Source: Gymnothorax reevesii
Taxonomy: Eukaryota; Chordata; Actinopteri; Anguilliformes; Muraenidae
Direction: 5' to 3'
Length of the DNA stretch: 64,000 bases
NCBI GenBank assembly: GCA_029721435.1
Contig: CM056580.1
Coordinates: 72,007,367-72,071,366, forward strand
A model generated the notes under the pieces. That model was not told the origin of the DNA. It saw only the letters and a program-made list of their open reading frames with translations, and did no database searches. Below, in pieces: positions 56,201 to 64,000 of this stretch (positions are counted from its first letter, which is position 1; each line of letters opens with the position of its first letter). A program made the translations under genes and the position numbers.

Positions 56201-56210
56201 GCCAATGTTT

Positions 56211-57085
56211 GATGTGTGTCTCGAAAGAGGGCGCGCCGGTCACCGCATTTATTAGTGTAAGCGTGGTTGAACAGACTTGGCAGTACGTTGCACAAAGTAT
56301 CAGAAAAGGTGTGATTGCAAGTAAATCATCTATATGTATGAGCCATCTACTGTATCTCTCATGTACGTGATGCTTTCATATTTTCATTTTCTTACATTAG
56401 ATGTTTAACTACACAGCTAATGAAAATAATTGAGCTGGCTAAAATAGGGAGTTATGAATGTTAGCGACGTGACATTAGCTTAAATATTTGACACACTTAG
56501 GCTGACTAACATCAATACAAGACTAGTAACATTGTGAATCCTAAATATGTTTCGGAAAAACGGAAGCACAAATTCAATATAGTTTTGGCAGCGTTATTTT
56601 ATCGCATTAAATTTTGGCGAATATCAAATCAACTCCAGTTTGTACACAACAAATTGTTCAAAATTTTTCATATGTTATTTTCACTTGTGGGACGATTCAG
56701 TTTCTTGCACCACTGTCTCGCATTTTTCTGTTGCCCCGCCTGAACTCTGCCCTTACCCAGCACACTATATTCTGATTGTTTTCTTGCACAGCAAATTCAT
56801 CTGTGTGCACTTCTTTGGGGAAAAAAAATGACTATGTTCTACTTGCTGCCAAACTGTCTGACAGCGATGGATTTATTTGTTTGATACTGAGATCAATTTT
56901 TTTTCAGCTTTTTTTTTGGTCTGATGAATTTTCCTGTAAATTAGCTGTAACATACTACTAGGCCACATCTCCAAATGGATTTTTTTAAATTTTTGTTCGA
57001 ATCATTTTTGTCCGTTTTATGGGCCTTTGAAATTTTGGCCCCAATGTTAAAGATAGGACTTACAAATTTTAAAAAAAATTTCTCT
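56211..57085. other. Intergenic DNA
   Basis: No gene or element recognised; AT-rich with T runs near 56898 and 56914. Confidence 0.35.
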
Positions 57086-57089
57086 TAAA

Positions 57090-57670
57090 CTGCCAAATGG
57101 AATTTTTTCTAAATCAGGCAAACAATTTATCTTGGGACGAATATACAGTTTGCGCTCTGTTTTGATTGAATCAACGGAAGTGGGGACACTGGGTTTTATG
57201 GAGTTTATGCAAAATGGCCTCTGGAGGCTAAATGGTTGCAGATAGACATTGAGTTTGTTTTATCAACACATAGAAAGTCATATATGGCCTATATTTTGGC
57301 TATGATAAATCAGACCTCAGATGACTTTGAAAGGTCTAACTCAAGTTCAAGGAAAACAATAATGTTAAAAGAAAATTCTTTCTAAAAAACTGTCTGATAT
57401 CTTTTTTTCTAAATCTGGCAATCAACTCACCTTGGTACACGATATACAGTGTGAGTGCCATTTTGATTAAATCAAGGGAAGTGGGTCTAATGGGGGTGCA
57501 AAACTGTGACATTGGCTTTTATGGAGAATGGGCAAAGTGTCCTGTGGAAGCTAAATGGTTGCAGGTAGAGCTTTTTGTTTGTATTCATTATTTATGACCT
57601 ACATTTTGGCAATGTTAAATTTCAGATGACTTTGGAAGGTCAAATTTGAGGCCAAGCAAAATGTTACAAT
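57090..57670. repeat. Two diverged tandem units, period about 300-325 bp
   Basis: ATATACAGT occurs at 57142 and 57442 (301-bp step), and GCTAAATGGTTGCAG at 57227 and 57550 (323-bp step). Each unit also has a CAGATGACTTTG(A/G)AAGGTC word (57317 and 57623). The second unit is interrupted on its right by the transposon at 57674. Confidence 0.7.
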
Positions 57671-57673
57671 TTA

Positions 57674-59015
57674 AGGCTGATTCATACTCCACAAGAACAG
57701 AGAAATTTGTTCTTGTTCTCGAAGCTGCAAGAACAAAATGACGTCATTTTGTTCTCGCAGCCCTGGTTTCGGAGTTCTTGCAGCTTGTTCTCGACACATC
57801 ATCTGGGCAGAACTTTTTTGTCGTGTGGTGTCTGAGAACTGTTGTGTGATTGGTCAGAAAGATGGAGTGGGCGTGACCCTTTGACTTACCAGGGGGCTGT
57901 TTCAATGAACTCGACAGACTGGATCGGATAGTCCGTCTTTTTCTAAGTGTTTCATTAAACGGTCCGTCGACTTTGTAGGAATACTCGAGAGTTGTCCTAA
58001 TACCCGGTCGTACAAAAAATATAACCCCAATATATGGCGTTATTGTTCGATTTTGTCTGGAAATACAGACAGCCCAAAATATTTAGAGAATGGTAAGACA
58101 GTACCAATGCCTGCGAAACCAATATTGCCTACACCCAGAAGCGGGGCTCTGTTAAATACGTGAATGAATTTTTCATACAACTACACATAATTTATTAACA
58201 ACGCGTGAAGATTTCACTTTTAAATCGTAGGGACTGTACATCTCAAGTGCGACAGAAAGTTGTGTTTTTATGAATGCTATGTGAACACTAATGGGGCACT
58301 GCCTACGGAGCGGTCTCGCCATGGTGCTCAGTGGTTAAACACCGTATTCGTGGTGCTTACTGTGACCGAGAGTGGAGCTCTGCTTATCCCCCGACTGCTT
58401 ACGTCAATTCTGTAAAATGAGCGATCATGACAATATGAATGTTTTAATGTCTTTTGCGTGATTAATAGCTTTGTTATGTTGCCAATCGTAGTTTCTGCAC
58501 AGTGAGCAAAGACTGCATTGAATTAGCTAGACTGTATTCAATTAATAGCTTACTGAAAATGGATGTTACGTGACTTCCCACAGCAATGAGCGCAGTTAAT
58601 TTATATCTGAATAGTGGTTTATGATCTACCTAATCAGAATTTTTTTTTTCCATTTAATGTTAACTTATTTCAAAGATTTGAATGCCAAATAGCAAAGCAA
58701 TGCATCGCTGAAGTGTAAATTCTCACGCAACTTTCGAACGAACAGTGATGAAAACCGTCCGTCCGCGTCGGACATCCTATTTTTGTTTTATCGAAAAACC
58801 TGATGGACATGGTCTGTCGAAGGTCCGACTTTTCACTTGACTGATGGTCTGACTCGGTCGGACAAGTGAAGTTCATTGAAACAACCCAGAGGAGTTCGGC
58901 ACTTGAGTTTCTTGTGAAGTATGAAATGTCCTGGTCAAAATTAACTTTTTTCTTGTTCTTGCAGCCCCGAGAACGAGAACAAATTTCTCTGTTCTTTTGG
59001 AGTATGAATCAGCCT
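57674..59015. mobile_element. PIF/Harbinger-like non-autonomous element, TTA duplication
   Basis: The left end AGGCTGATTCATACTCCACA and the right end TTGGAGTATGAATCAGCCT are inverted over about 45 bases (inner part AGAGAAATTTGTTCT / AGAACAAATTTCTCT-type). A TTA duplication flanks it (57671-57673 and 59016-59018), fitting the TWA target of Harbinger elements. It encodes nothing and carries a second element nested inside. Confidence 0.75.
57902..58886. mobile_element. Element nested in the Harbinger-like transposon
   Basis: GCTGTTTCAATGAACTCGAC at the left is mirrored by GTGAAGTTCATTGAAACAAC at the right. The flanks CCAGGGG and CCAGAGG resemble a 7-8 bp duplication with one mismatch, hinting at hAT. 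Subterminal words GGTCCGTCGA and TCGAAGGTCCGAC are also inverted. No transposase is present. Confidence 0.65.
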
Positions 59016-59019
59016 TTAC

Positions 59020-59480
59020 AGAGGCCATTTGAAGGTCCTATGTGACCTATTGAAAATTCAATTACTTGTATCACCAAAATGGTCCCAGATGGAGCTTAGG
59101 TTCATTACAGACATCTAGGAAGTCACATATGAACTTTCAATTGGTGACATTCAACTTGACTGTCGGTGACCTTCGAAGGTCAGACTCGACATAGTGAAAT
59201 TACAATTACTTTTATCACCAAAATGGTCACAGACAGAGCCACGGTTTACATTAGAAACATTTCGAAAGTCGTATATGAAGTCCATCTGGTGACCTCAACT
59301 TGACTGTCTGTGCCTTTTAAAGTTCACATCTGACATGATGACTTTTCAATGACTTGTGTCACCAAAACTGCTTCAGAGCTTAAGATTGTATTACAGACAT
59401 ATAGGAGGTCTTATAAATTTATGTGACTTTTATTCAGTGACCTTGACGTTGACCTTTAATGATTTGAAGGTCAAACTTCA
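59020..59480. repeat. Tandem repeat, 144-bp period, AGGTCA-rich
   Basis: TCACCAAAA starts at 59071, 59215 and 59359, exact 144-bp steps, giving three diverged units. Each unit has a GTGACCTnnA or GAAGGTC word. At 59167-59182 there is a 16-base perfect palindrome TGACCTTCGAAGGTCA. Word content links it to the units at 57090-57670, and the transposon at 57674 lies between them. Confidence 0.8.
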
Positions 59481-62400
59481 CATTAAATTTTTATAACTTC
59501 TATTACGATAAGATCGCCTGTTGATCCTATTTTTTTGTTATTTTCCAAACAAAAAGTTATTCCATTTTTTTTTTTGTCAGACCCTGCTCACATTTACAAG
59601 ATTGCACAGTAAATATTTCCGAGAGATGAATAACTGGTGAAATGGTCATTTTTTGGCCCAAAATGGGCAGTAAGGGGAAAAACCAGAAAAATCTACGAAG
59701 AAATGATTTCATCAAAAAAACTTCTACAAATGATATTACTGCATTTCTTCAGAGGGATATATCATAAAATCGTAAAAAATGAATTCTAGCCTTTTATCTT
59801 ACTTAGTTCCTGAGTTACAGGTCATAAAATGTGGACTCGTTTTTGAGCATTTTGTGTTTTCGGCTGATTTTGAAGCTTTACCATACAAAAGTGGATCATG
59901 ACACAGACTATAAGACCATTTTCAGATTCTAGGGGATGAGTATGGCTAGAATATCTAATTTCAGTCTTGTATAAGCAAACAATTTGGAGCAATAAGTCAC
60001 CAAATTTGGCTGAAAAATGGGTTCGCCAAAAGACTTTAAAAATGATTCAAAGGGCTATAACTTGAAAACTATTTCAGATACTGGCCTAATATTTGGCATT
60101 TTTTTCATTTTGTGTGAAAATTTACTAGCGAATTTTCTCAAGGAATTTTGAGATAACGACCTGGCACCCCCTGGATGATTTGATGTGGAATGACACATTA
60201 GTTCAATGTCACTATGAAAAGTACATATAATATTTCATTCTCCTTTTTGAAAACAGTCACTCAGCCACCATAAACTGCGCCCCTGGATTCAACTCTCTCC
60301 AGTCGTCAATACATTAATGACCAATCGTTAATGAAACTCAAGATGGAAATAAATGTTTCTTCTATGCATAAAGTAATCAAGACAATGCCAAGGCAAATGT
60401 ATGCCACAAGCCAAGCTAAAGGTGGTCCAACAAATATTATAATGTTCAACTCTTTTTTAGGTCAAGCAGGGTAGTTTTTTACTTACTTAAGTGTGAATAT
60501 TAGCAGAGCCATTTTCACGACTTATCGGATAGCAATTCGACAATACTGGTTTGGAGGCTGCTCATTTTGTAATACTCTTCCCGCAAACAAAATATCAGGT
60601 CCAGCTCCTTGTTGAATTACGTCTCAATATTACTGATCCAGCCTGCACTTATTTGATGAAAAGTCAAATGTATGTACGTGCTGAAATAAACTGGAATTTT
60701 TGGTGGGTTTACATTGACATTATTGTGCTTGGTGCATCTGGAGTTCAATTAGAACAATATTACACCCATTATATATGCAAATAAAACTGTGGAAGACATG
60801 TTTCCAGTGCTGGGGTGATAGGAGGAGGAATTCAATAAAGTAAAGAAAGGCTCAAACTGAGGAAAAACACAGATTGGAGCTCAGAGTGCTGAACAGTATG
60901 AGACCTAACAGAATAGAGACAAATTCTGTCTGTTTTTCAACATTTGCCTTGAAAGTGACAGTTCAGAAGTGGTATCATCCAGGGATCTAAGCAATGAACA
61001 CCCATTGCAATGTCTGTCCTTGATCATACCCATTCCATGGCCATCCATCTATATCACACCAACTAAAATATGGAGAGCCCCTGTCATCCAGTGAATCAAA
61101 GCACAATTTTGTCATTCTATAATAATAATTTAGATTATCACTCTCGACAAAAAAGGGTATTCTGCTAAGAGTTGGCATATTCTCCCTATTTGTATGGTCT
61201 TTCTCGATGTTCTCTGGTCTCCTGCCACAGTTCTTAGGCAAGCATTGAGAACTAACTTGAGACTCAAAATCACCCATTTCACGTAAGAATGATGTTATAT
61301 GCCTTGGGACAGATTGACAAACTGTCCAGGATATAGTACACTCCTGCTTCTTGCCCTTCAAATACCAGGATGAGCTTGAACCATCAGGTTAGATAATGGA
61401 AAAGTAAGTTAGGTAATGGAGGAATAGCTTGAAGGATGGAGGTAATCTCAATATATCCCAAAGGCTTTCTAGCAGGTACAGCTATTTGTATATAGCATAG
61501 ATTATATGAAATAAATGCGATTTCAAGAGAAAAAAAACACACACACATTGTCCTGAGCCATTGCCTTGGGAAATAGATTGCAAGCACTACTAGCACAGGC
61601 GGTACATGTTGTGTTTCCTTGAATTCTTAGTTTACTTTTAAACAGAGAATAGGCTCAGATTGCATTGTTAATGGGGCAATTAGGTTGTCAAGGCAAGAAA
61701 ACTGGGGCTAAAAGGGTTTAAATTTGATTTATCCGTCAGGAAAAACAAAGGCTCTCGGACAACCAAACCCATTATGCAGCAATCAAACAAAACACCAAGG
61801 ATTACAGTTTCCCCTTCTTTTTAAAGCTGGCATGAAGTAATGGAGGCACTTAGCATACATCTCCCTCAAGCATTGTAGATGTCTAATGTTGTATGATGTG
61901 TCCCATTACAATCTGGAGGACTGGCCATTTTCTACAGAAAATGAAGTGTCCTTAAGTTTCAATGACAAATATTCTCTGGCAAACAGATTGCAATGGCAAG
62001 GCTACTGCTGTCAGTGGTGTTATAAATGAACACATAGAAACTCTTTTCCTTTCTCTTTTCTTTTCTCTAGTTTAAACCGAGGGCATCTGCAGAGGGGAAA
62101 TGAGTGTTCACAGGTTAGACCATCAGATCATCCTGATAAAGACTTTGAGACACATCATTTATCTTGAGGACCACTAGGGATTGGATTAAACTATAGTGTG
62201 TCCGCTTCAGAAATTGACACTTTTTTTTATCAGGGGATTTGAACAGAAATGGAACAAGAAATGTAATCAAATGAGAGGCATTGAGAAGAAGTTTCTGACA
62301 AAATGAATGTAACATTCAACAGCATGATAAAAGGCACTCTAAAAAAACTTGTCACTTCTGGCACGAACTGAGCAGCATTATATACTGCTCTCTTGTCCCG

Positions 62401-62895
62401 CTGTCACCTGTTCCCAAGAGTCATAATTTGCCCCTTATTTTGTATATTCATTGAAGATATGACAATACCCTGAACTAAATTGTACACTAAAGGGTGACTC
62501 CACAAAAAAAGGATTCACTAAAGATAGAGCTCAGCTGATATCGCAGTGCAAACGCACCCATATCTAACAGCTGAATGCAATTTGCCCTTGCTTTGCATCT
62601 GATTACAATTTTCCATGCGGAAAAGTATAAACATCATCTTTCTGCCAAGAGAAATGTCGGCAGGACAATAACAGAGAAAAAGAGAATAATTAAGTTCTCT
62701 GACCACTAACTATAAGTCCTAACCAACAAGGTGTAGAGGCATTCCTCTAAACGGAGGCCTGCATTCACATGGGACTCAACGCAATAGTATGCAAGACAGT
62801 TTTTTTGTTGTGGAACGTGGGAGCATGCAGGACAGCACCACTGTGTTGGCCGAAGTGGGAAGAAATGACGACTCAAGGGAATCGCACAAAAATGA
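59481..62895. other. Repeat-poor block
   Basis: No gene or mobile element was recognised in this 3.4 kb. The part up to about 60180 may continue the old repeat. Segments at 61600-62140 and 62380-62650 look like balanced unique sequence and are candidates for conserved non-coding DNA. Confidence 0.4.
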
Positions 62896-64000
62896 TACAA
62901 ACCCAATTCCAAAGTAGTTGGAACAAAGTATAAATTGTGAATAAAATCAAAACGCAATGACTTTCAAATCACACCACACAGTATTTTATTCCCAATAGAA
63001 CGGAGATAACATAGCAAATGTTGAAACTGAGAAATGTTACAATTTTATCCACAAAATGGGCTCATTTCAAATTTGATGGCTGCTGCAGGTCTCAAAAAAG
63101 TTGGGACAGGGGTCTTTTTACCATGGTGCACCATCCCCTCTTCTTTTTAACACAGAGTGGAGGCGTCTGGGCATTGAGGAAACAAGTTTCTAGAGTTTAG
63201 CCATTGGAATTTGATCCCACTCTTATTTTATACAGACTTCCAGCTGCTGGAGAGTTTTGAGTCTCCTTTGACAGACTTTTTGTTTAATTATGCGCCAAAT
63301 ATTCTCAGTCGGCGAAAGATGTCTACTACAACTACTAAGTCTACTACGAAGCCATTCTGTTGTAATAGCGGCAGTATGTGGTTTTGCATTGTCCTGTGGA
63401 AATACACAAGGCCATCCCTGGAATAGATGTCATCTGGAGGGGAGCATATATTGCTCTGAAACCTTTATATACCTTTCAGAATTCATGGTGCTTTTTAAAA
63501 CATGCAAGTGTCCCACACCATATGCACTACTGCATCCACATACCATCAGAGATGCTGGCTTTTGAAGTGAACACTGATAACAGTGTTCTCCTCTTTAGCT
63601 CGGAGGACATGACACCCATGATTTCCAACAAGAATGTCAAATTTGGACTCTTCTGACCACAGGACACTTTGCCACTTTGCTGCAGTCAATTTTAAATGAG
63701 CCTTGGCCCACAGAACACTGTGGCGCTTCTGGATCATGCTCAACAATGGCTTCCTTTTTGCATGATAGAGTTTTAGGTAGCATCTGTGGATGGCACGGCG
63801 GTCTGTGTTTACAGACAGAAGTTTCTTGAAGTAGTCCTGGGCCCATTTAGTAATGACAGAATCATACCAGTGAGTGATGCAATGGCGTCTGAGGGCCTGA
63901 AGATCACAGGCATCCAGTTAAGTTCTTCGGCCTTGTCCCTTACGTGCAGAGATTTTTCCAGTTTCTCTGAATCTTTTGATGATGTTATACACTGTTGATG
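62896..64000 (-). mobile_element. Tc1-like transposon H, cut by the window edge
   Basis: The terminus TACAAACCCAATTCC at 62896 and following TATAAATTGTGAATAAAATC mark the 3' end of the same family as copy G, here on the minus strand. No LTR interrupts it. The transposase N-terminal region and the far terminal repeat lie beyond 64000. Confidence 0.85.
63140..64000 (-). pseudogene. Tc1-like transposase relic (copy H), partial
   Basis: On the minus strand, entering from 64000, the translation shows IIKRFRETGKISA (end of helix-turn-helix), then [40 protein letters not shown], and [14 protein letters not shown] near 63640, where the family WSDES has Glu for the first catalytic Asp. Pieces of the LSPTENIWRIIKQK block follow near 63265-63310, with Thr at the usual Ile. 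Stops and shifts occur downstream. The copy is cleaner than G but catalytically damaged. Confidence 0.8.

Larger units (their letters stand above)
53345..56210 (+). mobile_element. Gmr1-like Ty3/gypsy retrotransposon, 5' part
   Basis: In order the element has an LTR, a primer-binding site, a gag with a SCAN-like capsid, an aspartic protease, then an integrase zinc finger and core, with no reverse transcriptase between protease and integrase. That order (PR-IN before RT) defines the Gmr1 group of deuterostome gypsy elements, and SCAN domains are thought to derive from a Gmr1-like capsid. The copy breaks off near 56210 inside the integrase, so reverse transcriptase, RNase H and the 3' LTR are lost. 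Protease and integrase are frameshifted. Confidence 0.8.

Noticed and set aside
58320..58400. tRNA-like A box (GTGCTCAGTGGTTAAAC)
   Set aside because: No B box GGTTCGAnTCC at the right distance and no cloverleaf; it lies inside a DNA transposon.
1..64000. CRISPR arrays, operons, bacterial promoters or terminators
   Set aside because: The DNA is vertebrate; no regularly spaced repeats of that type or compact gene clusters are present.

Overview
This window reads as vertebrate, most likely ray-finned fish, intergenic DNA. The evidence is the repeat content: many Tc1-like transposon relics, a Rex3-type RTE LINE, a PIF/Harbinger element with fish-type termini, hAT elements with fish-type termini, a Penelope-like element, and a Ty3/gypsy element whose capsid and gene order match the Gmr1 group first known from cod. 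The species cannot be named from these. I see no intact host protein gene, tRNA or rRNA. Nearly every recognisable coding stretch is a transposon relic with stops or frameshifts; the one long clean reading frame is a retrotransposon gag at 54019-55041.

Layout. 1-9 kb: a Tc1 copy (942-4891) is split by other DNA, by a solo LTR with a 5-bp duplication, and by a 696-bp TTAA-flanked element nested in that LTR; a second Tc1 lies at 6441-8654. 10-15 kb: an internally deleted Tc1, a split Rex3-like LINE, a Penelope-like element with GIY-YIG endonuclease and a hammerhead-like motif, and a large inverted repeat. 16-21 kb: a Tc1 tail, an unidentified decayed coding stretch, a 310-bp solo LTR, a second LINE reverse transcriptase, and a Harbinger relic. 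24-28.7 kb: a zinc-finger relic and two Tc1 copies. 29-32 kb: THAP-like and YqaJ-associated relics flank two hAT insertions. 32.8-36.4 kb: one Tc1 copy swollen by LTR insertions. 38-39.6 kb: a hAT MITE beside a second copy of the first solo LTR. 39.6-45.7 kb and 59.5-62.9 kb are repeat-poor. 45.7-49.4 kb: nested terminal-inverted-repeat elements, a foldback MITE with tandem duplication, and AGGTCA-rich repeats. 50.6-53 kb: a Tc1 split by a solo LTR. 53.3-56.2 kb: the Gmr1-like element. 57-59.5 kb: tandem repeats interrupted by two nested DNA transposons. 62.9 kb to the end: a Tc1 copy on the minus strand.

The value here is mostly structural. Several insertions carry exact target-site duplications, so nesting order can be read directly, and a paralogous empty site allows the target of an otherwise anonymous element to be inferred. 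The genes do not form an operon or pathway. I found no convincing new host system; the best leads are the Gmr1-type gene order, the Penelope hammerhead motif, the TTAA element, the unidentified decayed frame at 16.4-17.0 kb, and the AGGTCA-rich tandem repeats.
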